DNA of 64,000 nt from Ancylobacter mangrovi (GTDB taxonomy: Bacteria; Pseudomonadota; Alphaproteobacteria; Rhizobiales; Xanthobacteraceae): assembly GCF_024752355.1 (NCBI RefSeq), contig NZ_JANTHZ010000002.1:558001-622000 (forward strand), given 5' to 3'. A program made the translations under genes and the position numbers. How positions within the stretch are numbered: position 1 is the stretch's first letter; the number at the start of each line of letters is the position of its first letter. Under the pieces are notes generated by a model. It made no database searches. It saw nothing but the letters and a program-made list of their open reading frames with translations, and had not been told where the DNA came from. Positions 52,998 through 60,850 of the stretch are shown here, in pieces.

Positions 52998-53255
52998 ATG
53001 ACGATCGGCGAAATGCAGCCTGCCGTGCCCGTCCCCATGCCGCCGGTGCGCGTGCGCGCGGGGTCGGCGGTGTTCGACATCGACACGCTGGACGAGGCGC
53101 TGGCCTTCGCCCAGGCCAATCCGCACCCCAGGGGCGACTATGACGGCCTCATCCGCCGGCTACAGAGCGCGGCCGATTCGGAAGAGTGCCTCGAGGCCGC
53201 GAACGCCTTCATCTGGTGGGCGGAGGCCAACGGGATCATCGCCGGCCGGGGCTGA
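52998..53255 (+). CDS. small DUF982-like protein
   Basis: 85 residues. PVRVRAGSAVFDIDTLDEALAFAQANP, then a central helix and ECLEAANAFIWWAEANGI resemble the short Rhizobiales-specific DUF982 family (a PV.V pair, a middle 'EA' helix, and a C-terminal aFI.A helix). The family's function is unknown. An EcfG-like promoter lies directly upstream. First gene of the stress island on the plus strand. Confidence 0.7.
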   Translation: MTIGEMQPAVPVPMPPVRVRAGSAVFDIDTLDEALAFAQANPHPRGDYDGLIRRLQSAADSEECLEAANAFIWWAEANGIIAGRG

Positions 53256-53371
53256 GACGGAGCCAGGCCCGCGCGCCGGAGAGCCCGGCGCCGGGGCCGC
53301 CGGGGGCTGCGGCTCGAAAAGGCTTGGGGACAGCGTCCCTTAGGGCAGGTCGGCGCCTCCGATTTTACCCT

Positions 53372-53396
53372 GGAACGAGGTCCCTGCCCGGCCGTT
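53372..53396 (+). promoter_or_regulatory. EcfG promoter of the KGG stress protein gene (perfect match)
   Basis: GGAAC (53372-53376), exactly 16 bases, CGTT (53393-53396). This is the full consensus of EcfG-type sigma factors, which run the general stress response in Alphaproteobacteria. The start codon is 37 bases downstream. Confidence 0.75.
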
Positions 53397-53433
53397 GTTA
53401 GCCGGGGGGCAAATCCATCGAGGAGATTTCCCC

Positions 53434-53655
53434 ATGACCAACCAGCAGCATCGCGGTGGTTCCGGCAACGTCGCCGACAACCGCGACAAGGCCGGCGAAG
53501 CCGGTCGCAAGGGCGCCGAGCATTCCCCCGCCCAGCAGCACAGCCAGTCCGGCGGCGACAATCGCCAGCAGGGCGGCCAGTCCGGCAACCCCGGCAACTT
53601 CTCCAACGACCGTGACCGCGCCCGCGACGCCGGCCACAAGGGCGGCCAGAAGTAG
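53434..53655 (+). CDS. KGG-repeat stress-induced protein (Con-10/GsiB type)
   Basis: 73 residues, very hydrophilic (Gly, Gln, Asn, Lys, Arg), no Cys or Trp. ATG 53434 has GAGGAG 8 bases upstream. Two degenerate KGG modules are visible: NRDKAGEAGRKGAEH (~16-30) and DRDRARDAGHKGGQK (~59-73). Such proteins are induced in stationary phase or by desiccation and are thought to protect cell components. The perfect EcfG promoter upstream fits that role. Confidence 0.85.
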   Translation: MTNQQHRGGSGNVADNRDKAGEAGRKGAEHSPAQQHSQSGGDNRQQGGQSGNPGNFSNDRDRARDAGHKGGQK

Positions 53656-53841
53656 CTTTCCGGCCTGCAAAGACATGTGCGACATGCTGCCCGCTCCGGC
53701 TCCGGCCGGGGCGGGCATCGCGCATTTGGCGCCCGGCGGCGATCGACGGTGAGCGCCCGATGGCCGGCACCGCGCGCATGTGCCACGCTACGGCATCGGC
53801 AGGCCCGGCCGACGGGCCACTTCGAGCCGCGAGAGGGCACG

Positions 53842-54051
53842 ATGAGCGAGGATCTCCAGATCGACGAGCCGGCCACCCCCTACCACCCCGAGGAGATGAA
53901 GGCGGTATGGGACGTGCGGCTCGGCAAGAACATGACCATCCACGCGACTGCGCGCTGGACGCCGGCCGGGGTGGTGGCCGCCGGCGTCACGACGTCGGCG
54001 GTGCTGCTCGCGGTCGCGGCGCTGGTGCGGGCCTGCCGCACGCCGCGCTGA
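53842..54051 (+). CDS. small single-span membrane protein of unknown function
   Basis: 69 residues from ATG 53842. A polar N-terminal ~38 residues (EDLQIDEPATPYHPEEMKA, VRLGKNMTIHATARWTP) is followed by one membrane helix (AGVVAAGVTTSAVLLAVAAL) and a short basic end. I do not recognise a family. No EcfG match was found directly upstream. It may be read through from the KGG gene, whose stop is 186 bases before. Confidence 0.6.
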   Translation: MSEDLQIDEPATPYHPEEMKAVWDVRLGKNMTIHATARWTPAGVVAAGVTTSAVLLAVAALVRACRTPR

Positions 54052-54085
54052 CAGCAGGTCGTTGGCGTTTGGCGGAGCCAATTTC

Positions 54086-54110
54086 CGAACTTCTTCCGCG
54101 CTGGTCGGTT
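54086..54110 (+). promoter_or_regulatory. EcfG-like promoter of the DUF1488 gene
   Basis: CGAAC (54086-54090), 16 bases, GGTT (54107-54110): two mismatches from GGAAC-N16-CGTT but correct spacing, and 27 bases before the start codon. Weak alone; supported by the neighbouring sites. Confidence 0.4.
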
Positions 54111-54137
54111 GTCCTGTTGAAACAGGGAGGCCATGCG

Positions 54138-54416
54138 ATGGTTCTGCATCATTCCGCCATGCCCGCCGACGACCTTCCCGACAGCCGCGAGATCCGCTTC
54201 CGGCTGCGCGGGGACAAGGACCTGATCACCTGCCTCGTCGGCTGGGACGTGCTCGACCGGCTGGGCGACAGCGAGGCCGCCAGCCGGGCCGACCGGCTCG
54301 CGCGCTTCGAGGAGCACCGCACCGGCATCGAAGCTGCCGCGATGCGCAAGATCGACACGTCCGGCGCGCCGGACGGCGTGCTGCGGCTGAAGGCGGCCGA
54401 TATCCTGCAGCAGTGA
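54138..54416 (+). CDS. DUF1488 family protein
   Basis: 92 residues from ATG 54138; GGGAGG lies 7 bases upstream, which decides against the ATG at 54133 in another frame. SREIRFRLRGDKDLITCLVGWDVLDRL and RFEEHRTGIEAAAMRKI...GVLRLKAADI match the DUF1488 outline, a soluble family common in Rhizobiales with no known role. It ends at a strong hairpin shared with the convergent secreted-protein gene. Confidence 0.75.
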   Translation: MVLHHSAMPADDLPDSREIRFRLRGDKDLITCLVGWDVLDRLGDSEAASRADRLARFEEHRTGIEAAAMRKIDTSGAPDGVLRLKAADILQQ

Positions 54417-54421
54417 GTGCG

Positions 54422-54465
54422 CTGACCGCGCGGCAATGGGTGCGTAACCCTCGCCGCGCGGTCAG
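54422..54465. terminator. bidirectional hairpin between convergent genes
   Basis: Perfect 13-bp arms CTGACCGCGCGGC (54422-54434) and GCCGCGCGGTCAG (54453-54465), with a further 4-bp stem inside the 18-base loop. There is no T-run on either side. The right arm contains the stop codon of the minus-strand gene, so the structure forms part of that gene's 3' end. Confidence 0.55.
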
Positions 54466-54749
54466 GGCTGCATGATCTGCGGTGTGCCGCACTTACCGGG
54501 CCCGCATTGCGGCAGCTTCGTATCCGCCGCCTCGCCCTGCGGCGGCGGCCCGGGCGGGGGCTGAAGCACCCCGGTCTCGGGCGAGCGGTCCGGCTGCGTC
54601 GGGCTGCCCGCAGATGGGACGCCCATCTGCGGAGCGGCGGTCTGCGGGCTACTGCCGTTGCGCACCGGGTCGGTCGCGGTCTGCGCGAGGGCGGGGCCGA
54701 GCGGGCCGAAGGTCAGCATGCCGCCCACGATCCATATGCCCATCTTCAT
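54462..54749 (-). CDS. small secreted protein, CGTPQIM family, copy A
   Basis: 95 residues. Signal peptide 1-~22 (MKMGIWIVGGMLTFGPLGPALA, cleaved before QT), then a Pro/Ser/Thr-rich middle, and a C-terminal ~38-residue module with TGVLQPPPGPPPQG, KLPQC and CGTPQIMQP. The same module occurs in the gene at 56697, so these are paralogues. Two conserved cysteines 6 apart could form a disulfide in the periplasm. I do not recognise the family. A perfect EcfG promoter precedes it. Confidence 0.75.
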   Translation of the reverse strand: MKMGIWIVGGMLTFGPLGPALAQTATDPVRNGSSPQTAAPQMGVPSAGSPTQPDRSPETGVLQPPPGPPPQGEAADTKLPQCGPGKCGTPQIMQP

Positions 54750-54773
54750 GGCGAGGCCTCCTGTTTTCGGGCC

Positions 54774-54798
54774 AACGCCGGCACGCGCCTGCCGTTCC
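54774..54798 (-). promoter_or_regulatory. EcfG promoter of secreted protein copy A (perfect match)
   Basis: Read on the minus strand: GGAAC (54798-54794), exactly 16 bases, CGTT (54777-54774). It is a full consensus match, 24 bases before the start codon at 54749. Confidence 0.75.
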
Positions 54799-54890
54799 GC
54801 CGCCGGGCCATGTATGGCCCGGCAAAAGGTCGCGGGTCGGCGCGCCCACAGTCAGCGGGCGAGCCGTATGGCCGCGCGGGCGTCAGCCGT

Positions 54891-55247
54891 TCACTGCCAC
54901 CAGCAGCGGCGCACCCAGCCGCCGCGCACCCGCACATTGCGGCAGACGCGCCGGCGCCGGGGCTGGATCCAGATGCGCCGGCCGTTGCGCCAGACCCAGT
55001 AGGCCTCCTCGGCCGGGGTGCCGTCCGGCGCCGCGCCGGCGAACCCCTCGGGGGCGAGGCCGTCGGGGGCGAGGCTCTCCGGGCTAGGGACCTCCGGGGC
55101 AAAATTCCCGGCGGGTGCCGGCAGGTTTCCGGCGCCGGTCAGCACCGCCGCACCGGCCGGGCCGGCGACGAGCGAACCCAGCGCCACGGCGCCGGCGGCG
55201 GCCGCGCCCATCTCGCAGAAAGCAATCAAGAACGTCCGCCTGTCCAC
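54891..55247 (-). CDS. exported basic protein with CRNVRVRGGWVRRCW end
   Basis: 118 residues. The N-terminus MDRRTFLIAFCEMGAAAAGAVALGSL has a twin-arginine-like DRRTFLI before a hydrophobic stretch. The middle holds short repeats of the form P-E/D-G/S-L-A-P. The C-terminal ~35 residues are Arg/Trp-rich (WVWRNGRRIWIQPRRRRVC, RVRGGWVRRCWW), a pattern seen at the ends of many small Rhizobiales exported proteins. Its function is unknown. It is downstream of the BrkB gene on the same strand, 153 bases away. Confidence 0.7.
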   Translation of the reverse strand: MDRRTFLIAFCEMGAAAAGAVALGSLVAGPAGAAVLTGAGNLPAPAGNFAPEVPSPESLAPDGLAPEGFAGAAPDGTPAEEAYWVWRNGRRIWIQPRRRRVCRNVRVRGGWVRRCWWQ

Positions 55248-55400
55248 GGCATCCTCCCGTCCTGCCTCGCGGGCACGAGGCGTGCCCCTTCGGCTTGATC
55301 TAGGGCGCGCTTGCCGGTTGGGAGGGGCGGACGAAAATTTCCTCGCACGCAGGTGAGAGAGGGTCGCGCCGGGCGCCCCAGACGCGCTCGGCGCGGGCCC

Positions 55401-56540
55401 TCAGGGCGGGGTCGGGCCGAGCGTGTCGGCCATCGTCGCCCCGCGCAGGCCGAGCGGCATCGGCGTGCCGGTCGTGGTGTCGCGCGCAGTCTGGTGCTCG
55501 GTCTCCGCGTTCAGCTCGGCGCCGATAAGGATCACCACCGTCGAGATCCAGATCCAGACCATGAAGCCGATGATGGCGCCCAGCGAGCCATAGGTCTCGT
55601 TGTAGCTGGCGAAGTTGGTCGCGTACCAGGAGAAGCCCATCGAGGCGGCCATCCAGAAGAAGGCGGCGGCGATGCTGCCCACGCTGAGCCAGCGCCAGCG
55701 CGCATTGGCGCGGCTCGGGCCGTAGCGGTAGAGCAGCGCCAGCGCGAAGGCGAGCACCACGAACATCGCCGGCCACCGGCCGAGCCGCACGAGGAGCTCC
55801 CCGCCGCCCATCGGCACATAGGCGAGGACGATGGGCAGCACCACCACCGCCCCCATGGCGGCGAGCATGATGACGATGGCGCCGACGGTGAAAACCAGCG
55901 ACACCGCGTTCAGCACCAGGAAGCTGCGCTTCTCGCGCTCGGCATAGACGATGTTGAGGGCGTCGAAGAGCGCCTTCATGCCGGCATTGGCGCTCCAGAT
56001 CGCCAGCGCCAGGCTGAAGAAGAAGGCGAGACCGAGCGAGGCGTCGCCGCTCGAAGCGATGCGCTGCACCTGGCCGCCGACCACCTCGATCGCGCCGTCC
56101 GGCAGGATGCCGCGCCACTGGTCCATCTCGGCGATGACCTCGGAGGGCTGCGCGAACAGGCCGAACAGCGAGACGAAGGCGGCGACGGCGGGAAACAGCG
56201 CCAGGATGGAATAGAAGGTGACGCCGGCGCCGATGGCGAGCACGCGGTGCTCGGAGATGTTGGCGTAGATGCGTAGCGCGATGTCGCGCCAGCCCGAGGG
56301 CGTGATCTCGTCCGGCGCGGTGGCGAGGCGCCCGCGCCCCGCGCCTGCGAAGGCGCTCGCGCCGTCATCCGCCACGGGCACGCCGGCGGGAACGGGCGAA
56401 GGCACCGGCGGCGAGGCGCCGGGCACGCGGCCGTTGACGGGCGCGCTCCGGTCGATCCGAAGCTGCAGCAGGGCGGCAAGCGTGATGGTCGCCAGCGCGC
56501 CCGCGACGACCAGTCCGTCGGTCCTGCTCCGTGCGGTCAC
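55401..56540 (-). CDS. YihY/BrkB family membrane protein
   Basis: 379 residues. After an N-terminal hydrophobic segment and a disordered ~60-residue Pro/Ala stretch, the YihY/virulence factor BrkB domain follows with six helices: AIGAGVTFYSILALFPAVAAFVSL, FFFSLALAIWSANAGMKALFDALN, LYRYGPSRANARWRWLSVGS, and YGSLGAIIGFMVWIWIS with ILIGAELNAE. It was once annotated as RNase BN, which is wrong for this family; its real role (perhaps transport) is unknown. GTG 56540 is the likely start. A near-perfect EcfG promoter lies upstream. Confidence 0.9.
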   Translation of the reverse strand: MTARSRTDGLVVAGALATITLAALLQLRIDRSAPVNGRVPGASPPVPSPVPAGVPVADDGASAFAGAGRGRLATAPDEITPSGWRDIALRIYANISEHRVLAIGAGVTFYSILALFPAVAAFVSLFGLFAQPSEVIAEMDQWRGILPDGAIEVVGGQVQRIASSGDASLGLAFFFSLALAIWSANAGMKALFDALNIVYAEREKRSFLVLNAVSLVFTVGAIVIMLAAMGAVVVLPIVLAYVPMGGGELLVRLGRWPAMFVVLAFALALLYRYGPSRANARWRWLSVGSIAAAFFWMAASMGFSWYATNFASYNETYGSLGAIIGFMVWIWISTVVILIGAELNAETEHQTARDTTTGTPMPLGLRGATMADTLGPTPP

Positions 56541-56572
56541 GAATGTTCCCCCTCGAATGGCTGTGTCTGGTC

Positions 56573-56597
56573 AACAGGGACAGTCGGGCAAGGTTCC
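56573..56597 (-). promoter_or_regulatory. EcfG-like promoter of the BrkB gene
   Basis: On the minus strand GGAAC (56597-56593), 16 bases, TGTT (56576-56573): one mismatch, at the least conserved position, from GGAAC-N16-CGTT. The start codon is 32 bases downstream. Confidence 0.6.
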
Positions 56598-56696
56598 AGC
56601 GCGCGGGCGGGTGCGCAAGGGGCCGGCGGGCCGTCACGAAATGCTGACGGAAGGCGTCATATCCTCTACCCTAGGCACACCAGAATGGAGGGCGGC

Positions 56697-56972
56697 ATGA
56701 AGAGGACATCGCTTACCTGGCTCCTGGCCGGCCTGATGGCATGCGGGCTCGCCGGCGCCGCGTCCGCCCAGACCCTGAAGGGCCTGAACCCGCCGAACGC
56801 GACCACACTGCAGGACGAGCCGACCCTGATGGACGGCCCGTCCGAGCCCTCGCCGCGGACCGGCGTGGTGCAGCCTCCGCCGGGCCCCGCGCCCGAGGGA
56901 CAGGCGGCGAAGATCAAGCTGCCGGACTGCGTGCCGCCCAATTGCGGCACGCCGCAGATCATGGCGCCGTAA
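56697..56972 (+). CDS. small secreted protein, CGTPQIM family, copy B
   Basis: 91 residues from ATG 56697, GGAGGGC just upstream. Signal peptide 1-~25 (MKRTSLTWLLAGLMACG, then AGAASA before QT). The mature part ends with TGVVQPPPGPAPEG, KLPDC and CGTPQIMAP, the same C-terminal module as the gene at 54462-54749, about 25 of 38 positions identical. The N-terminal halves differ. No EcfG promoter was found here, unlike copy A. The function is unknown. Confidence 0.75.
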   Translation: MKRTSLTWLLAGLMACGLAGAASAQTLKGLNPPNATTLQDEPTLMDGPSEPSPRTGVVQPPPGPAPEGQAAKIKLPDCVPPNCGTPQIMAP

Positions 56973-57390
56973 GGCACGCACGACCTTCGCCGGCACCCGG
57001 ACGGCCAATCCCGGCATCGTTCCACCGTGAGCGGATCGCGGGGAGGATGCTTGTCTTGTGCGCCCTGGCGCGCCCTCACGCGCCCTGCCCCGGGTCGGCC
57101 CCGCCATCCCGACAGCCTCGCGCCGGCCCGATCGGCGACGGCGATTCGGCCCTTGCGCGCGCTCCCGGCTGGCGGTGGAACGGGCCGTGACGGCCTCTCG
57201 GAGGGCCCTTGAGGCGCGCGGCGCGCCCCGATTTCGACCTTCCCATCCGTCCGCGCACGCGAACTTTCCCTCGCCATCGCCTGACGAGCGTTCCAATTGT
57301 CGCAAGCCCGGCATAGGGTTGGCGCACATTCGTCGCACGCGGCCGACTCAGCGGCCCGGCGCCGCAGGGCGGGACCAGGAGAAAAAACAG
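56973..57390. other. 418-base gene-free stretch before gnd
   Basis: Very GC-rich, with short simple repeats (GCGCCCT three times near 57060-57100) and small palindromes such as GGCCG-TGA-CGGCC near 57184. The open frames seen are low-complexity Arg/Pro and not protein-like. The gnd promoter should be in the last 120 bases, but I see no convincing -35/-10 pair. Confidence 0.55.
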
Positions 57391-58374
57391 ATGCAGCTCG
57401 GAATCGTCGGCCTCGGCCGCATGGGAGGAAACATCGCGCGCCGGCTCGCCAAGGCGGGGCACACCTGCGTGGTCTGGGACCGCAACGAGAGCGCCGTGCG
57501 CGAGCTGGCGGGCGAGGGCAACACCGGCGCCGCCGACCTCGCCGGCGTCGTCAAGGCGCTCGACGCGCCGCGCGCGGTGTGGGTGATGCTGCCCGCCGGC
57601 GGGCCGACCGAGGCGACGGTGGCCGAGCTCGGCACCCTGCTGTCGCCCGGCGACATCATCATCGACGGCGGCAACAGCTTCTACAAGGACGACATCCGCC
57701 GCGCCGCCGGCCTGAAGGAGAAGGGCATCTCCTATGTCGACGTCGGCACCTCGGGCGGCGTCTGGGGGCTGGAGCGCGGCTACTGCATGATGATCGGCGG
57801 CGACAAGGCGGCGGTCGACCATATCGACCCGATCCTCGCCGCGCTGGCGCCGGGCCTCGGCGACATTCCCCGCACCCCCGGCCGCGACGGCCGCGACCCG
57901 CGGGTCGAGCAGGGCTACATGCATTGCGGCCCGGCCGGCTCCGGCCACTTCGTCAAGATGGTCCACAACGGCATCGAATACGGCCTGATGCAGGCCTATG
58001 CCGAGGGCTTCGACATCCTGAAGCACAAGGATTCCACCGAGCTGCCGGAGAACGAGCGCTACACGCTCGACATGGCCGACATCGCCGAAGTGTGGCGGCG
58101 CGGCAGCGTCGTCTCCTCCTGGCTGCTCGACCTGTCGGCGATCGCGCTGGCGGAGAATGACGAGCTGTCGAACTTCTCCGGCGAGGTCGCCGATTCCGGC
58201 GAGGGCCGCTGGACGGTGATGGCGGCGGTGGAGGAGGCGGTCCCGGCCGAGGTGCTCTCCGCCGCGCTCTACAACCGCTTCCGCTCGCGCCAGGAACACA
58301 CCTTCGGCGAGAAGCTGCTCTCCGCCATGCGCTTCCAGTTCGGCGGCCATGTCGAGAAGAAGTCCGGGAGCTGA
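57391..58374 (+). CDS. gnd: 6-phosphogluconate dehydrogenase, short (GndA/YqeC) form
   Basis: Oxidative decarboxylation of 6-phosphogluconate to ribulose 5-phosphate. 327 residues from ATG 57391, AGGAG 10 bases upstream. This is the short, often NAD-using type. The Rossmann loop is [21 protein letters not shown], followed by [61 protein letters not shown] with catalytic Lys and His/Asn, and [13 protein letters not shown]. zwf follows after 3 bases, so the two consecutive pentose phosphate steps are co-transcribed (6-phosphogluconolactonase is missing here). Confidence 0.95.
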   Translation: MQLGIVGLGRMGGNIARRLAKAGHTCVVWDRNESAVRELAGEGNTGAADLAGVVKALDAPRAVWVMLPAGGPTEATVAELGTLLSPGDIIIDGGNSFYKDDIRRAAGLKEKGISYVDVGTSGGVWGLERGYCMMIGGDKAAVDHIDPILAALAPGLGDIPRTPGRDGRDPRVEQGYMHCGPAGSGHFVKMVHNGIEYGLMQAYAEGFDILKHKDSTELPENERYTLDMADIAEVWRRGSVVSSWLLDLSAIALAENDELSNFSGEVADSGEGRWTVMAAVEEAVPAEVLSAALYNRFRSRQEHTFGEKLLSAMRFQFGGHVEKKSGS

Positions 58375-58377
58375 GCC

Positions 58378-59916
58378 GTGGTCGAGGCTCCCGTCATCCA
58401 GGCGGACGCGCCCCCCGCGCCGCCTTGCGCTCTGGTGATCTTCGGCGCCTCGGGCGACCTCACCAAGCGCCTGCTCATGCCCTCGCTCTACAACCTCGCC
58501 CATGAGGGCGTGCTCGATGCGAACTTCACCATCATCGGCGTCGACCGGGTCGAGCACGACGATGCGAGCTTCCGCGAGCACCTGACCGACGCGGTCGAGG
58601 AGTTCGGCGCCAAGAGCCATCCGCTCGACCGCGAGGTCTGGCAGTGGCTGATCTCGCGCATCGGCTACGTCACCGGCGATTTCGACAGCCCTGAGACCTA
58701 TGAGCGGCTGAAGACGCGCCTTGCCGATCGCCAGGGCGAGACCGGCGACGCCAACGCCGTGTTCTACATGGCGGTGACGCCGCGCTTCTTCGCGCCGATC
58801 GCCGAGCACCTCGGCGCCGCCGACCTGCTGACCGAGGGCGAGAACGCGTTCCGCCGCTTCGTGGTGGAGAAACCCTTCGGCACCGACCTCGCCTCGGCGA
58901 AGGCGCTCAATGCGCGCCTGCTCGCCGTGGCGGACGAGAACCAGATCTACCGCATGGACCATTTCCTCGGGAAGGAAACGGTCCAGAACGTGATGGCGCT
59001 ACGCTTCGGCAACGGCATGTTCGAGCCGATCTGGAGCCGGGGCTATGTCGACCATGTGCAGATCACCGCGGCCGAGACGGTCGGGGTCGAGCAGCGCGGG
59101 CGCTTCTACGACGCCACCGGCGCGCTGCGCGACATGGTGCCCAACCACATATTCCAGCTCCTCGCCATGGTGGCGATGGAGCCGCCCAACTCGTTCGACG
59201 CCGACGCGGTGCGGACCGAGAAGTCGAAGGTGATCCAGGCGATCCGCCAGATGCGGCTCGGCGAGGCGGCGACCCATGTGGTGCGCGGCCAGTACCGGGC
59301 CGGCGAGGTGCTGGGCAAGCCGGTGGCGGATTATCGCGAGGAGCCCGACGTCTCCCCCGAGAGCCACACCGAGACCTTCATCGCCATGAAGTGCCTGATC
59401 GACAACTGGCGCTGGAACGGGGTGCCGTTCTACATCCGCACCGGCAAGGCGCTCGCCACCCGGCGCACCGAGATCGCGATCCACTTCAAGAAGGCGCCGG
59501 GCGTCCTGTTCCGCAACGATCCCGACTGCGAGCTGGCGCCCAACGTGCTGGTGATCCACGTCCAGCCGGACGAGGGCATCTCGCTGCGCTTCGCCGCCAA
59601 GGTGCCGGGCCGCAAGGTGCGCCTGTCGGAGGTCGACATGGACTTCCGCTATGCCGACTACTTCCAGTCCGCTCCCTCGACCGGCTACGAGACGCTGATC
59701 TACGATTGCCTGTCGGGCGATCCGACGCTGTTCCAGCGGGCCGACAACATCGAGGCCGGCTGGGCGGCGGTGGATCCCATCCTCAAGGCGGTCGAGGCCG
59801 GGATGGTGGACGTGCACGGCTATGCCGCCGGCTCGAGCGGGCCGACCATGGCCGATGTGCTGCTGGCGCAGGACGGCTTCCAGTGGCTGCCGCTCGAACG
59901 GGACCGCCCGCGATGA
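58378..59916 (+). CDS. zwf: glucose-6-phosphate 1-dehydrogenase
   Basis: First enzyme of the oxidative pentose phosphate and Entner-Doudoroff pathways. 512 residues from GTG 58378, with GGGAG 8 bases upstream. NADP loop VIFGASGDLTKRLLMPSLYNL; the active-site RMDHFLGKETVQN contains the catalytic His region; EKPFGTDLASAKALN and RTGKALATRRTEIAIHFK follow. It overlaps the HAD gene by ATGA. Confidence 0.97.
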   Translation: MVEAPVIQADAPPAPPCALVIFGASGDLTKRLLMPSLYNLAHEGVLDANFTIIGVDRVEHDDASFREHLTDAVEEFGAKSHPLDREVWQWLISRIGYVTGDFDSPETYERLKTRLADRQGETGDANAVFYMAVTPRFFAPIAEHLGAADLLTEGENAFRRFVVEKPFGTDLASAKALNARLLAVADENQIYRMDHFLGKETVQNVMALRFGNGMFEPIWSRGYVDHVQITAAETVGVEQRGRFYDATGALRDMVPNHIFQLLAMVAMEPPNSFDADAVRTEKSKVIQAIRQMRLGEAATHVVRGQYRAGEVLGKPVADYREEPDVSPESHTETFIAMKCLIDNWRWNGVPFYIRTGKALATRRTEIAIHFKKAPGVLFRNDPDCELAPNVLVIHVQPDEGISLRFAAKVPGRKVRLSEVDMDFRYADYFQSAPSTGYETLIYDCLSGDPTLFQRADNIEAGWAAVDPILKAVEAGMVDVHGYAAGSSGPTMADVLLAQDGFQWLPLERDRPR

Positions 59917-60779
59917 CAGACCAGACGACCGACACGACGCCCGGCCCGGCCCGCCCGCCGCGCGCGACCCGCATCTCGCTGATGGTGTCCGACGTCGATG
60001 GCACGCTGGTCACGCCCGACAAGCTGGTGGCGCCGGCGACGGTCGAGGCGGTGCGCCGCCTGCACGCGGCCGGCGTCGCCTTCGCCGCCGTGTCGAGCCG
60101 CCCGCCGCGCGGCATGAAGATCCTGATCGAGCCGCTCGAGCTCGAGATCTTCGGCGGCTTTAACGGCTCCTCGATCGTCCATGCCGACTACTCCCCGGTG
60201 GAGCAGCACTTCGTGCCGCTGGAGGCCGCGCATCTGGCGGTCGACACCATGCGCGCGCGCGGCGCCGACATCTGGGTGTTCGCCGACAATGAGTGGTACA
60301 TCGAGAACCCGGACAGCCAGTACGTGCCGCGCGAGATCCGCACGGTGCAGTTCCAGCCGACGCTGGTCACCAGCTTCGGCGACCATATCGGCAGGGCCGG
60401 CAAGATCGTCGGCTCCTCCTCCGACTTCGACATGCTGGCTGCCTGCGAGACCGAGCTGCAGGCGCTGCTCGGCGATCGCGCCTCGGCCCGGCGCTCGCAG
60501 CACTACTATCTCGACGTCACCGCGCCGGTGGTCGACAAGGGCTATGCGGTGCGCGCCTTCGCCGGCTATTTCGGGGTGCCGCTGAACGAGGTGGCGGTGA
60601 TCGGCGACATGGCGAACGACCTGCCCATGTTCGCCAATGCCGGGCTCGCCATCGCCATGGGCAACGCGACCGACGCGGTGAAGGCGCTGGCCGACCATGT
60701 GACGACCACCAATGCCGAGAACGGCATCGCCAACGCCATCGACCGTTTCGTGCTGCCGCTGGCCGCCGGCCGAAGCTGA
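59913..60779 (+). CDS. HAD superfamily (Cof-type, IIB) phosphatase
   Basis: 288 residues from ATG 59913, overlapping the zwf stop (ATGA). Motif I LMVSDVDGTLV, motif II in AAVSSRPPRG, motif III Lys in VVDKGYAVRAFAGYFGV, motif IV VIGDMANDLPMFANAGLAIAMGNA, with a IIB-type cap between. Cof-like enzymes dephosphorylate sugar phosphates and similar metabolites. Its coupling to zwf suggests a sugar phosphate substrate; that is inference. Confidence 0.92.
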   Translation: MTDQTTDTTPGPARPPRATRISLMVSDVDGTLVTPDKLVAPATVEAVRRLHAAGVAFAAVSSRPPRGMKILIEPLELEIFGGFNGSSIVHADYSPVEQHFVPLEAAHLAVDTMRARGADIWVFADNEWYIENPDSQYVPREIRTVQFQPTLVTSFGDHIGRAGKIVGSSSDFDMLAACETELQALLGDRASARRSQHYYLDVTAPVVDKGYAVRAFAGYFGVPLNEVAVIGDMANDLPMFANAGLAIAMGNATDAVKALADHVTTTNAENGIANAIDRFVLPLAAGRS

Positions 60780-60795
60780 GCACACGAACGAGAAT

Positions 60796-60823
60796 GGCCC
60801 CGCCTCGGTGAGGAGACGGGGCC
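60796..60823. terminator. hairpin between the HAD gene and the ABC binding-protein gene
   Basis: Stem GGCCCCG / CGGGGCC (60796-60802 with 60817-60823), extended by CCTC / GAGG inside, with a 3-base bulge. It sits 17 bases after the HAD stop. No T-run follows on either strand, so termination efficiency is uncertain. Confidence 0.45.
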
Positions 60824-60850
60824 GCTGTCTAAAGGCGACGCAATGCCGGT

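Noticed and set aside
51442..53000. An integrated island flanked by a duplicated tRNA-Ala 3' end
   Set aside because: I could not find a second copy of the tRNA 3' end, an integrase or transposase in the following 1.5 kb; only the base-composition hint remains.
57076..58962. A 628-codon minus-strand frame opposite gnd and zwf
   Set aside because: Antisense shadow; the plus strand carries two complete, motif-rich enzymes.
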